In this document: positions 1-11,528 of the stretch, in pieces
Position numbering within the stretch: the stretch's first letter is position 1
Layout of the letters: every line of letters starts with the position of its first letter
NCBI RefSeq assembly: GCF_022965805.1
Contig: NC_133101.1
Location: 42,259,642 to 42,323,641, forward strand
Reading direction: 5' to 3'
Length of the DNA stretch: 64,000 bases
Source of the DNA: Primulina eburnea
Taxonomy: Eukaryota > Streptophyta > Magnoliopsida > Lamiales > Gesneriaceae
Made by a program: the position numbers and the translations under genes
The notes under the pieces: generated by a model
Databases searched by the model: none
Seen by the model: only the letters and a program-made list of their open reading frames with translations
What the model was told of the DNA's origin: nothing

Positions 1-1554
1 ATTTTTCAATATCATATATATCAGAATTCAAATTTGATTTTTTTGTATTTTTCAATGCATGAGGGAATGATGGTGACACTGTCTGTTGAACCTCCTCTTC
101 GCAAGTTATGGGTTCCACTTCCTTACCTTTTGGAGTTGATTTATGATCATCTTCACAAGGTTAAAGAATGGATTTTTCCACAACCTTACCAATTCGAAGG
201 GTAATAACAGATTTTACCTGATCCATCGGTTGAGTTCCAGAAGTTCCAGTTTCTGAATGATGATCCTTGGGATTAGGCAGAGGTTGTGAAGGAAATTTAC
301 CTTTTTCATGAACATTAAGTGCAGATGAAAATTTAGCAAGAGTATCTTTCAAATCTGTCATGGTTTGAGCAGTTTGAGTATAGACAGACTCTTGCTTTGC
401 AATGAAAGAATTCAATGTATCTTCCAAATTTCTTTTAGGTGGAGGAACATAAGGTGCATAATTTTGAAAATTTTGTTGATTTTGGAATTGTGGTTGTGAA
501 AATTGTGCAGCATTATCATTCCTCCAACTAAAATTTGGATGATTTCACCAACCTGGATTGTAATTTTGAGAAAATGGTTCAAAATTTGGCTTTTTAAAAT
601 TGTTCAAAACATTAACTTGTTCATGGAGACATTCTTTAAAAGAGAGCAAAGTGGGACAATCTTTTGTAGAATGATCACTTGTATCACAGATGCGACACAC
701 AATTTCTTGAATAGATTTTAATTGACCATTTTTTTCAATTCAAGTGCCTCAACTTTTCTTGCCAAAGAGGTATATCTAGCTTGAAGATCATGTTCATTTT
801 TGAGAGTGTACATACCTCCACCAGATGTAGGAGATTGAATCTTGTTTGATGGTTCGATTGTACCTATAGTGTCGCAATTTTGAGCATTTTCAGCTAATGA
901 ATCGAGATACTCAATTGCCTCATTTGGATCTTTATCTTCAAATGTTCCATTACACATAAATTCAACCATTTGCCTATCTTTAGGTGTTAAGCCTTCATTA
1001 AATTGAGAAACAACTCTCCAAATTTCAAAACCATGATGTGGACAAAGATTAAGCAATTCTTTGTATCTATCCCAACACTGATAAAAAGTTTCTCCTTGTT
1101 TTTGAGTGAAAATGATGATTTGCCTTTTGAAAGAATTTGTTCTATGAGATGGAAAAAACTTTTTCGAAAATTGTTGTTGCAATTCATCCCAAGTTCGAAT
1201 AGATCCCGATCTAAGATTTTGTAGCCAAGTTTTAGCTTTATCTTTTAAAGAAAAAGTAAAAAACTTAAGTCGAATGGTGTTCATGCTATAATTTAGATCA
1301 TTATATGTATTGCACACTTATTCAAACTCTCGTAAATGCATGTATAGATTTTCAGAATCTAAGCCATGAAAATTGGGTAAAATTTGGATAATATCAGGCT
1401 TAAAATTGAAATGAGATGCATAAGGGGGAAAAACTAGACATGAAGGTGCACTAGTACGTGTAGGATTCATGTGATCTCTAATTGTTATTCGTCTATCATG
1501 ATCATGTTGAGATTGAATTTCATCTTCATTTTCTTGGATGGGTTCTTCCGCCAT
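1..1554 (-). pseudogene. gag: Athila-like Ty3/gypsy gag, broken, runs off the left edge
   Basis: Reads right to left from an ATG at 1552-1554 (MAEEPIQENEDE). The capsid-like part includes KAKTWLQNL and CPHHGFEIW, then a CX2CX4HX4C zinc knuckle (CRICDTSDHSTKDC, about 656-700), a Pro/Gln/Asn-rich stretch ending PYVPPPKRN, and ITLRIGKVVE. This order and the last motif are typical of Athila-group Gag as I know it. Gag packages element RNA into virus-like particles in the cytoplasm. Lesions: TAA at 1318-1320, a one-base frame change at the T7 run 729-735, TGA at 545-547 (where related Gags have Trp), and TAA at 161-163; coding similarity continues after each. Pol would lie left of the window. The primer site and LTR follow on the right. 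Confidence 0.85.
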
Positions 1555-1730
1555 GTTTTGTAAAAATAAAGGGTTATTTCGAATGAATCGACCACTAAGT
1601 ATACGTGACCAAATGCTCATGCAAATGCAAATGCAAAAGAATAAAAACACACGAAAGCAAGAAAAATTCAAATAAAGAAAAATAAACTATAAAAAAAATT
1701 AAATAGATCACTTGAAATTAAATTATACTT

Positions 1731-1747
1731 CCCCGGCAACGGCGCCA
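1731..1747 (-). other. Primer binding site for tRNA-Asp (Athila-like element)
   Basis: On the minus strand TGGCGCCGTTGCCGGGG is complementary to the 3' end of plant tRNA-Asp, the usual Athila primer. It starts 6 bp from the LTR end at 1754. The region 1555-1730 between gag and this site is an A/T-rich untranslated leader with no other feature I recognise. Confidence 0.85.
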
Positions 1748-1753
1748 AAAACT

Positions 1754-2224
1754 TGTTGCGACTTTGATTGTTGCACTCCCAAGAGCAGGTTGTCCACAAG
1801 TAGTATAATTCAATGAGTTCGAATATCGTATTCACGAGGAAGCTAAGGTAATTACAAGTCCACTACAATGTCTTTTTATTTTTTCTTTAGTTGTTTGAAT
1901 CTTTAATTCGTAATTTTTAATTGTTCAAATTTTAATTTAAGTAGTTGAGATTAAAGGATCCCCTCTTGGTATTTTAATAAAGTTAACATTAACGAACATT
2001 ATTTAAATCCATTTAATAAAATGGTTCCAATATATTAAATAATCATATTTATATTATGCTATATATTATTATCTTATAAGTATATAATATATACCAAAAC
2101 TTATAAATGTTGTCAAGTATTTATTGTGCTATATATATATTTGTAAACACTAAATCAAGGTTCCCACTTTAAATGGTTGGTAAAACCAAACTAACATTTA
2201 AATGGTACCAAGAATTTAATATTA

Positions 2225-2300
<76 letters not shown>

Positions 2301-3350
2301 AATCAAAGTTCCCACTTTAAATGGTTGGTAAAACCAAGCAAACATTTAAATGGTTCCAAGTAATTTAATATTATAATATATTCATATATAATAAATCAAG
2401 GCATCCACTTTAAATGGTTGGTAATACCAAACTAACATTTAAATGGTTCCAAGAATTTAGTGTAACATACAACAGCAATAAATCAAAACTCCCACTTATA
2501 AGTAGGGTATAAAAATGCTTAAAGAAATAAATATAACATAAACAATAAATAATGATTAAATAATATAAAACATAGATTCTTATTTTTAGTAACCTTATTA
2601 TCATGCCAAGAGTTTCACCTTTTCATATCAACTTTAGGAAGTTAGCTATTCATTATTCAAAGTGTAAAATTTTGAATATGAAATTAACATGCTAATTATA
2701 TTTAAATGAAGAAATAAAAGAAAAATATAGAGAGAAATATTATGAACTCAAAGGTTTGTTCATAGAATGAGAGGTATCTGAATACATTACAATGCACCCC
2801 TATATATAGCCAAATTTGGGGAGACAACCACAAATAAAATATTATTTTTTTACACATAAGTCTTCATTAGGTGTTTCAAGATATTATATATATTACACAT
2901 CACTTTTGAAAATCTTCTTCTCCGAATTTGCTTCTTTACATAAAAAGAAAATGTGGATAATTGAGTTGTCTAGTTGTGGTATTTTTTTCAGACCATTTGA
3001 CCTAGTAATTTGAGAGATATGGTCAAAATACTAGAGCATGGTAAAACTGCCACTCCTTTGGTAACTTTATTTGTTGCTTAATTTGATCCCAATTGAGAGA
3101 GGATTTTTATCTCATGTTTGCCACCAATATTGTAGATATTAACATCAACTTTCTACAGGTCCAAAACACCAAGTTTATTCTTGTTTTATCGAACCTGTAA
3201 AAAATAGTAAAAACTTGTAATTACACAACTACTTATATTTTATACAATTTATTATAAAACATTTAATATTTAAACATTTAATAAAACAAAAACTATATAT
3301 TTATATTATAAAACATTTAATTAATGTACAATTTTTATATTTATCACCCA
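1754..3350 (-). repeat. LTR of the Athila-like element (outer end approximate)
   Basis: On the plus strand it begins TGTTGCGACT, so on the minus strand it ends AACA just before the primer site. The outer border is placed at about 3350 because recognisable type-beta LTR sequence starts at 3351. The partner LTR lies outside the window, so neither the length (about 1.6 kb) nor a target duplication can be confirmed. The LTR is A/T-rich, has no ORF, and holds the tandem repeat at 2152-2462. Confidence 0.6.
2152..2462. repeat. Three degenerate tandem units with an (AT)n microsatellite
   Basis: Three copies of a roughly 70-80 bp unit containing CACTTTAAATGGTTGGTAA start near 2152, 2299 and 2392. 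Between units one and two, positions 2227-2297 are an uninterrupted AT dinucleotide run of 71 bases, apparently an expansion of the ATATAT tail of unit one. A weaker related fragment lies near 2008-2030. Confidence 0.85.
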
Positions 3351-3982
3351 TGCCCTGGTCCGGCTCCGGGTCCGTGTAGGTGCGCAAAAAGAGATACTCT
3401 GCAATAGAAGGGACACGGACCCCGTGCCCAAGTCCGGATCCGGGTCCGTGTTTGGTCGCAAAAATGACACCAAGAAGAAATGAAGGCACGACCCTGTGTC
3501 AGGGTCCGTATCCGGGTCCGTGTACCTGCGCCACTTGTAAACCCACTAAATTTCAATACATGCAATGCTTATCATCCTAGAATCGATTGTACGGACCATG
3601 AACCGACACCCCGAGACCCATCCTAGCATGCCATAACATCAAACAAAATTCGTATGTGTCGTAGGGTAAACGTCGTGCTTTGGGTGTTTTTACGAATTTG
3701 GTTTGATGTTATGGCATGCTAGGATGGGTCTCGGGGTGTCGGTTTATGGTCCGTACAATCGAGTCTAGGATGATAAGCATTGCGTGTATTGAAATTTCAT
3801 GGGTTTACAAGTGGCGCAGGTACACGGACCCGGACACGGGTCTGTGCCTTCATTTCTTCTTGGTGCCATTTTTGCGACCCAACACGGACCCAGAGCCGAA
3901 CCTGGGCAAGGGGTCCGTGTCCCTTCTATTGCCGAGTATCTTTTTTTGCGCACCTACACGGACCCGGAGCCGGACCAGGGCA
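3351..3982. repeat. 632-bp inverted repeat built from two type-beta LTR pieces
   Basis: Left arm 3351-3654 and right arm 3691-3982 are reverse complements with scattered mismatches and a 36-base spacer. Both arms match the F 5' LTR at about 51735-52045: the left arm in the same orientation, the right arm reversed. The arms contain repeats of ACGGACCC/GGGTCCGT. Long Thr-Arg, Pro-Gly or Arg-rich reading frames across the arms result from the GC-rich repeats and are not genes. A transcript through here could form a long hairpin. Confidence 0.9.
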
Positions 3983-4030
3983 CGGGGTCCGTGTCCCTTC
4001 CTTTTGTTGGTACTTCCTTTGCACACATAC
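3691..4030 (+). repeat. Type-beta LTR remnant, plus orientation, part 1
   Basis: This reverse-orientation counterpart of the F 5' LTR begins at the palindrome centre and is interrupted at 4031 by solo LTR I. The last 5 bases, catac (4026-4030), are repeated at 8894-8898, where the same LTR resumes. Confidence 0.8.
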
Positions 4031-5361
4031 TGTAAAGTCCCGAAATTTCGTACTTGAAAATTTGCGGAATAATTTAAAATTTTTCTTTAAAAGTAATTAA
4101 CTTGTCTTATAAAATAAACTGAATAAAAGTTTTAATCTTTAATGTAACAGCGAAATAAAAGTTTAAATGTCAAAATAGCAGCGGAAGTAAATATCTGTTT
4201 CAAAACAACAACTTAAAATAATTCATCATGAAAAATGAGTTTGCATAAAATAACAAATAAACTGATAAATGTGGTCCTCAGGTACTGCCGACCCAAGATG
4301 GCTCACCGGTCCCCGACCTCATCAGTACCTACAATAATCAAGTCTAGTAAGTCTAAAGACTCAACATGCATATATCGTAGATAACAAGTAAATATATCAT
4401 AAAGTTTCATCCCATGTAAAAATATCATATCGTAAAGTGTGACGTGGAAATCGTGCCATGAATAATTATAAATACGTGCATAACTGAACTGAAATCGTAA
4501 GTGAAATGTTTGCTCGATAGAGCCCTGTCATGAAATAGCATATAATAATTTTCTGTTGAGAATATGTTCTATGCAAGTGGCCCATAACGTGAAATGAATC
4601 GTCTGATCAGACTAAACCGCAGTATATCGGGCGGAAGAGATCATCACATCCCTTGGACTGGATATCCGTACCAATACATGAACATGAACCGGTCAGTGAC
4701 CACCAGGTGAAGTAATAATCCCATGAAGCTGCAATCCCATGATAGTGAAGTGGCCACAATCAATATCGCATATATCTCAAAAATGAACAATTTATATTTG
4801 TATGCACGTAATATAATTAAATATCATGTATTATTTTACCGAATGGGTTGGATCTTTTCCAGGCTCGCTGCGACCTAAATCTAACATGAGGAACATGCAA
4901 ATAACTTAACTTGACCGAAACTTCGTAATGGAATAAAAAAACGAGACAATTACGCCCAATTAACTTAGTATTCAACCATGACTTCTTACCAACTCGAACC
5001 AACACCAAACCATCATTTAGTCATGATTAAAATACACTTATAATGATGAAATAATGCTCCTAAAATTTCAGTTCTTCGAAATTTGGTGAATGGAAGCCAA
5101 AAACATTAAACGCTCTTTCGAGAGTCACTTTGGCAACTTGCAAAGTAAATTCTCGTACGACCTCTAAACTTAACCAAATCACTAACGAGAAAAAACATGG
5201 TCTTCTTAACTCGATGAGGCACTGTCCTGTCCAAGGCCATAGGCTAAAAGCCAACCAAGAACTCAAACGAGCCTCTGAACCGAAGCACCACCTTGCTGTC
5301 CAAAATTACAGCAGCAGTGCTTGTGCTTTCATGCTTCGTTTTCGCGACTAATGGCCATTGG

Positions 5362-6922
5362 TGTGGGGACCCGGGCTCTAAATCTTTTTCTTGGGATTAA
5401 ATGGATTGTTATTCTAAAATGTGGGTCAATTTTTCGCTTTTATATTTAAATCAAAATGTAACTAGACAAGCACAAGTTCTTTATTTAATTTACAACATAC
5501 AAACATAAAATCTATGTCCTGTTCCGTATATCCTCAACTAACCAGTAATAAAATACAGTACATAACAAAAGACAACTACTGGTCCGTCTGCTAGGCCCGA
5601 GATCTCCACGCTAACACGATCATCTCTGTCTCGACCCAAATCCTGCCCCACCTGTTGTTATGCACACATACAGACATAACAACAGCCGGAAAACCGGTGA
5701 GAACACATCCCAGTATAAACATGTGAACATGCATATAAATACTATAAAACATGAAACATGCTGATATGAATGTCATTCATATAAAATCATGAAATGCGAG
5801 CCTAATCATGTCTAGAATGCGACTCGACTAAAACTCTAGGGATCCCGGTGTGAATAAGACGATCTATCACCTACCCTCCCAATCGGGGTGACGGTACGTC
5901 TTATTCCTAGACTTCGGCCTGATCTGTATCCACGTCTACAATAGGGGGGTGATCTTCCCCTAAGCTGGGATAGAACCGAACGTCTAGAAGTCTGCCTGAT
6001 CTCCAGACTGTCCTATCTTAATGCATGAATACAAAATCTGTAAACAAGCATAATCATCTAATGCAATGTAACATGATCTGTAAACAAAGCATAATAGGAA
6101 TTGAATACAAGTTCTAATAAACATCTAATGCAATGTAACATGATCTGTAAACAAAGCATAACGAGATTTGCATATAAACAAATCTATAATAATACCTATA
6201 TCAAGATATAAACAATAAAACTCGTATGTGATTTTAGTTGGGAAACTCAAATGTGATCTCATTTGAGTCGTGATTCCCCAAAACAAAGCATGTAGTATAC
6301 CTTCCGTCGTAGAATTGCTGTCACAGTCGAGAAGATGAATCTGAAATAGAAATGACTTTCTAACACTTCTAATTCTACTGAGACCTCGTAGAAATGACTC
6401 TAAACTGAGACCTCGCGCCTCTATTTATAGACAACGATCGGAAGATCCGATCTACTTCGGACGATCCGATCTGACATACTTCGGACGCTCCGAACTCACT
6501 TCGGACGTTCCGAATCCTGCATGTCTTCCACGTCTCCAGCCAACTGTCTCGGATGATCCGAACTACGATCGGTCGATCCGAACTATTGCATGCCATCCAT
6601 GTGTCCAGCCACCTGGCTCGGACGCTCCGAACTCCGAACGGACGGTGCGAACTCTGATCGTACGTTCCGATCTCGGTTCGGTCCTTCCGGTCTCACCGAA
6701 ATATAAATACTCCAATATTCTCGATATCGGTCAATCTAATTCTCAATAGATATCAACATTATCATATTCTCAATCATAATCCAATACAGTACTTCTGTCC
6801 TAACAAGTCATAATCATACTGAAAATCATATATGATATCATTTCTTATTTCTTATGGTTATGTACAATCTTCACAACATATCTATGAATTCGTACATGTC
6901 AATCATTGCTCTGGGCATTACA
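5362..6922 (-). mobile_element. Solo LTR J, 1561 bp, TSD attgg
   Basis: The plus strand reads TGTGGGGACCC ... GGGCATTACA, with attgg at 5357-5361 and again at 6923-6927. Transcription would run leftward: on the minus strand a TATAAATA box (plus-strand 6422-6429) follows an array of short palindromes. No coding capacity is seen. It resembles the K LTR in plan (palindrome array immediately upstream of TATA) but not closely in sequence. Confidence 0.85.
6432..6705. promoter_or_regulatory. U3 palindrome array of LTR J (about ten TCGGANNNTCCGA units)
   Basis: About ten imperfect dyads of 14-17 bp, such as CTTCGGACGATCCGATC and CTTCGGACGCTCCGAAC, are spaced 20-40 bp apart. They end about 3 bp from the TATAAATA box at 6422-6429 on the minus strand. 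The position suggests an enhancer; no binding factor can be named from sequence. Confidence 0.7.
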
Positions 6923-8893
6923 ATTGGGGCCTGAACTACCGACCAGAGTATCTTACCAACATTCTAAAGTATGGTTTGAACCATGGCTAAGGGCCCTAGG
7001 CCAGCCACAATCCAAACCACACCAGCAACAACTCGAAACTCTCACCCGAGAACGCATATGCACGCGTGGGGTGTTGCAATTGTTCTTGCTGTCATGGACC
7101 ATTCCAGTGGCCATTTGATTGACCATGGCTAAGGGCCAGAAACCAACCAAGATCCACACCCAACCACAAAACCAAACACACACTTACACAGCCGAAGATG
7201 AAAACGAAGGGGCTGCTCTTGTTTTGTTTTTAAAAACTGATGCAACCATGGACCAAGCCCTGAATGGCCAAATTGGTCTCGTCTTAGACATAACAAGGAT
7301 ATGTTCTAACCATGGCTATAGCCCCTAGAGCAGACAAGATCATAATCATCCCCCTTGACAGCAAAAAACCGAAAGTTGAGACTCAATATGACACTAGGGA
7401 GGAGTTGCTGTCATTTCTCAATATTAGGGTGCATGGGGCGTGAACTAATGGACCAACGTGATCCCGACACACCCTAGCACGTGCCTAGGTGTAGCCTTGG
7501 GAGCCTAGGATCGAGCCAAACCCTGCAACAACAGAAACAAGACAAACCGTTAAAGCACAAGGGGACCGAAAAATTCTGCACACAGATTTTCGAAAATACT
7601 GTCATGAAATTTCGGTTTTTGGCTATCAAACCATGATCATGTAATGTTAAAAAAAAATCATATTATGACTTGATTGAAGAGTAAAAGAGAATATAAACAT
7701 GCCTTGGTTTGTTTTGAAAGAAAAACAAACGAAACGACGACGCGGTGCGGAGGAGACAGAGTGTTCTTCTTTTCTCTCTTATTTTACTCCTAGCCTCTCA
7801 TGATTTTTACTGGAGTTTTGCTCTGAAATTTTCGGTGAAATGGAGAGGGAAAATGGTTAAGAGAAATGAAGGAAAGTCTATTTATTAAATGAGAGAGTTG
7901 AGAGGAAAAAGAATCTTGCTATCCTTGTTGTTTGAGAGATAAGGAAAAAAATAATGATATGTTTTGATTTCAAGAGATTTGAGGTTGATATTCTAGGGTG
8001 AGGGCCGATTTTTATCTTGCAAAATAAGGGAGAATATTGCTTAATTAATAATTTTAGTTGATTAAAAAAGGTGAGGAATTACTATGTCAAGAAAAGGATT
8101 AAGGAAGGATATAAAATAGTGAGTTGACAATATTTTTAAATCTCCTAATGGAGATGGCCGATTTTGCTATTAAAATTGGGTAGGAATATTGTTTAAATGA
8201 TTAATTATTGAGAGCAAAAATTGAAGGGATTATCTACCATGAAATGGATAAGGAAAAGAATCAAAGAAATGAGTTGTAAATAAAAAAAAACTAAATCTTT
8301 TAAAAATGAGGTGGCCGAAAATTGCAAATAAAATGGAGGGAAGAATATTTCCTAAATCTTGTATTTTAATTCTTTAGAGTTTTATCTACCCATTAAATAG
8401 TTTAGTGAATTAATAAATTAATTAAGGAATAACATTATCTTGCATGCATGGCAAAATCTTTAAATTAAATTAATAACATGTTAAATTGAAATTTCTTAAT
8501 TAAAATATGTCTAGATTAACTTATCTCAATTGGTCACATATTTTAATTTAGGCTTTTAAATTAATTATTGAACCTAAAAGAATTTATTTACTACTTATCT
8601 TCTAATTAATTATTTAAATTCTTAAACTTTCCTTAAACATTCTTTTACATTAAATTAACTTATTATTTATCTTAAATAAATTCTAGGAATGTTTTAAAAA
8701 TATTAAATTTTATTTTAATACTCCAACTCTAGTCCGGCCTCACTTATTTAACTGAAAAGGTAACAATTAAACTGTTCCGTAAAATTATTAAATTTAAAGA
8801 AAAGAATTTAAATCCTCATGCAATAAAATCATTTTAATTTAAATACTAGAAATTATGCATGGCTTATACGTAGTCTGATTTACGGGTTCTACA

Positions 8894-9685
8894 CATACAC
8901 GGACCCATACACGGACCCAAGCACGGGGTCCGTGTACTTCATGTTTTGAGAAATATTTGATCGTTTGTTTTGGAGTTTCATGTTTGGGTTTAGTACGATG
9001 ATCTAAATAAGGCCAAGCCACGAGTATTTTAGAATGTCTTAAGTTATTTATTGAATTCGGTTGTGAGCATGCATACCTACGTCTAAGTTATGCAAGTTAA
9101 GTATTTAAATTCATGTTAGCATGTGCGGCAACGGCCCCAATCTAAGTCCAACGAATCCCTCAACGCCAAGTAAGTATGTTTGACGTGCAAGAAAATATTT
9201 TAAGTTTTTGAGGTATACTAAATGTCTTGTGACCAAATTATGTTTACGATTGGAAAGCATTAAATTATGAACGGGGACCAATCCGCCCGTTAAATTATGA
9301 ACGGGTTTAGTTTGAGATTGGAAAGCGTTAAATTATGAACGGGGACCAATCAGCCCGTTAAATTATGAACGGGGATATCGTGTATGTGGCAGTGGATTCG
9401 TCCCTGTCAGCCCAGTACTTTGGTTTAGTCTGATCAAGCGATTATGTTATGGATCACTTGCATTGAAACATATTCTCTACGCAAAATGATGAAGTTATGT
9501 ATGTTCAAGTATGCAAGCATGTTTAAGAAAAGTTTATGTTGATGGCACGTCTAAGCACGTATGTACGTATGTTCAGGTTTTGTCATGCAAGTTCAAGTTT
9601 TAAGTATGTATGTCCTATTTTAAAGTAGCATGTGATTTTATTATGTAGTACTTGTTACTTCCAGTTTATACGTGTTTAGTCTTTA
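8894..9685 (+). repeat. Type-beta LTR remnant, plus orientation, part 2
   Basis: Continues the LTR broken at 4030: ACGGACCC palindromes (8895-8935), then the backbone shared with the E and F LTRs, including TTAAATTATGAACGGG repeats at 9260-9375. It ends abruptly at cttta (9681-9685), where element H begins; the missing continuation would be the end of the LTR. Confidence 0.8.
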
Positions 9686-11488
9686 TGTGACACCTTTGAC
9701 CCGTTTTAATAAAATAGCAGCGGAAATTAAAATTTTCTTGAAGAAGGAAGGGTAAAAAGTTCTTGACATAAAAATCTTTACAAAGAAATGTAAATACATG
9801 ATCAATGAAATGATAAAAACCAAAATACAAAATATCATTTTTATGATCATGTCCAAAATGCCATCAAAATATCTTCTTCCTTCCATCTTTGGTATGCATA
9901 TGACTCCGGCCCACAATCAACGTCCCGGCCCGTCGCTCTTATCTGCATCACATGAAATAACTGAAATGAGTATAAAACTCAGCAAGTGGAACTCTTACAT
10001 AGCAATGGATATATAGCATACTCTGAAAATCATGACTTTGAAAACATTAAATACCATCAACTCTGAAATATGAATATCATAGCATGAATAATAATAACGA
10101 TGGTATTTCTCTTTTCTCTGGTATGGATTGACATCTATGTAGTATCTCTGTCTCTTACCTATATCCCATCGATATAAATCGATAACTCTGAGGGATATAA
10201 GCCTATGGTCGTTGAACAACTAATTGCATGCAATATCTGACTATGTATCTATCAATTCATAAATCATTTGAATTCTCTCTTTGACATTTTATCAAACACT
10301 TTGAAGACTCTAATCTCTTGTATTCCCTTTAACACAATTGAGACATAAAATGCCTCCAATATATATAACAAGTGAATCAATACATAATCATGAATTAATT
10401 GAAGGGAATAGCACATTAAAACCATTGAAATACAATACATATATTATCATGTGAGCACAAGGAATGAAATTCCCCGTACAACCACTTGGAACACTTGAAT
10501 CTATACTCTTGGTACAAAGCCTACAACAATAAACCATGAATTGCACCATCAACATCTCAATAATCATGAAACCATACCATAAACTCCATAAAGCCAACAT
10601 AATCAAACATCTCCATATATCCCCAATAGCTTAAACCAAGAAATAACCAAAGCCACAAGCTTACCTTAGCTCCATGAACTCAAAATAACCTTGTTTTCAC
10701 TTCAAAATCCCAACAAGATGCTTGAATCAAAGAAATGAAAGAAGAAATGAGAACCCTAGCTTCTCCTTGAGGTGAAGAACCGAGAAGAGTGGAGAGGAAT
10801 GAGGGAAATAAGAGAAAAGTGAAGTCTCCACAGGTTTTATACCTTAAAACACGAAAAACACGCTTTTTAAAAATCGTTGGCCGCCCGGGCGGACGTCATT
10901 TTCGGCCCGGGCACGGAACTCACGGCCAAAATACAATTATTTTCGAACAAGGCCGCCCGGGCGTACATCAATTCCCGCCCAGGGCGCGCACTCTGCGCAC
11001 TTCCACTTCAAAGAACGCTTCTGAAACGCCTCTTCCGTTCATAATTTGGAAAAGTGGTAAGCTAAAAAGTTGTAGCTCTATGTCTTTTCTTGAATCTCTC
11101 AAAATTGCAGATCATTTGGAGGTCTGAGTGAAACGTTATGCTAAATCTCCCAACATGTGTCACTGGAGGAACGACGAAACGCACGACACAGTTCGGGGCT
11201 CTTTTGGCTTATCTTCCACAATGATTTGAACAAAACTCAAAATAAAAAAGTTACACCTCTATGTCTTATCTAATCACTCCAATTGGCCTCATACCAATTG
11301 GCTCAACATACGAATTATCATGAATTTAATCGTAACGCCGCTACCATAGCACTACACATCATCTATAACCAACCATACTATAAATCCTAAATCGAAACTC
11401 TTAACACCCAAACTATACTTAAACTTGACCAAGTAGTCAATAAACTTATGAAAACTTAAACAGTACCGTACACCAGGTGGCTACTACA
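9686..11488 (-). repeat. 3' LTR of H, 1803 bp
   Basis: The plus strand reads TGTGACACC ... GGCTACTACA. The first part matches 22579-22990 nearly base for base. On the minus strand a TATAAAAC box (10834-10841) lies about 35 bp downstream of a GC-rich palindrome cluster. No ORF with a recognisable domain is present. Confidence 0.9.
10879..10990. promoter_or_regulatory. U3 palindromes of H (CCGCCCGGGCGG type)
   Basis: Contains GGCCGCCCGGGCGGACG, CGGCCCGGGC, GGCCGCCCGGGCG and CCCGCCCAGGGCG within about 110 bp; the core CCGCCCGGGCGG is a perfect 12-bp palindrome. The cluster lies just upstream of the minus-strand TATA box at 10834-10841 and is far more GC-rich than its surroundings. Confidence 0.65.
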
Positions 11489-11502
11489 ATCTCCCCTCCT
11501 TA
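11489..11502 (-). other. Polypurine tract of H
   Basis: On the minus strand AAGGAGGGGAGAT directly precedes the LTR start TGTAGTAGCC, the expected place for plus-strand DNA priming. The 26 bp between it and the stop codon of pol are untranslated. Confidence 0.8.
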
Positions 11503-11528
11503 AATGAATTTCGTCCCCGAAATTAACG

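Larger units (their letters stand above)
4031..8893 (-). mobile_element. Solo LTR I (split by solo LTR J), TSD catac
   Basis: On the minus strand it runs from TGTAGAACCC to GGGACTTTACA, flanked by a perfect 5-bp duplication catac (4026-4030 and 8894-8898). Without J it is about 3.3 kb. I find no primer site, polypurine tract or retroviral domain inside, so it is best read as a solo LTR left by recombination between two LTRs. It shares short modules with the E and F LTRs: the palindrome GTCTGATCAGAC at 4601-4612 and AGTCTAAAGACTC near 4350. Short ORFs inside (for example near 5060-5266, 6906-7328 and 8839-9021) show no recognisable domain. Confidence 0.75.

Noticed and set aside
503..1224. Plus-strand ORFs opposite the Athila-like gag
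   Set aside because: They are antisense shadows of a clear gag reading frame on the minus strand.
3301..4057. Several 60-113 codon ORFs rich in Thr-Arg, Gly-Pro and Arg across the GC-rich repeats, also near 51617-51995
   Set aside because: They lie in the LTR palindrome array on both strands; composition follows the repeat, and no domain or conserved start is present.
6906..7328. Small plus-strand ORFs in solo LTR I as host peptides
   Set aside because: They span the J insertion border region and non-coding LTR, with no similarity or conserved features visible.
4031..8893. Solo LTR I as a full-length element
   Set aside because: No primer site, polypurine tract, second LTR or coding domain was found inside; outer ends and TSD fit a single LTR.
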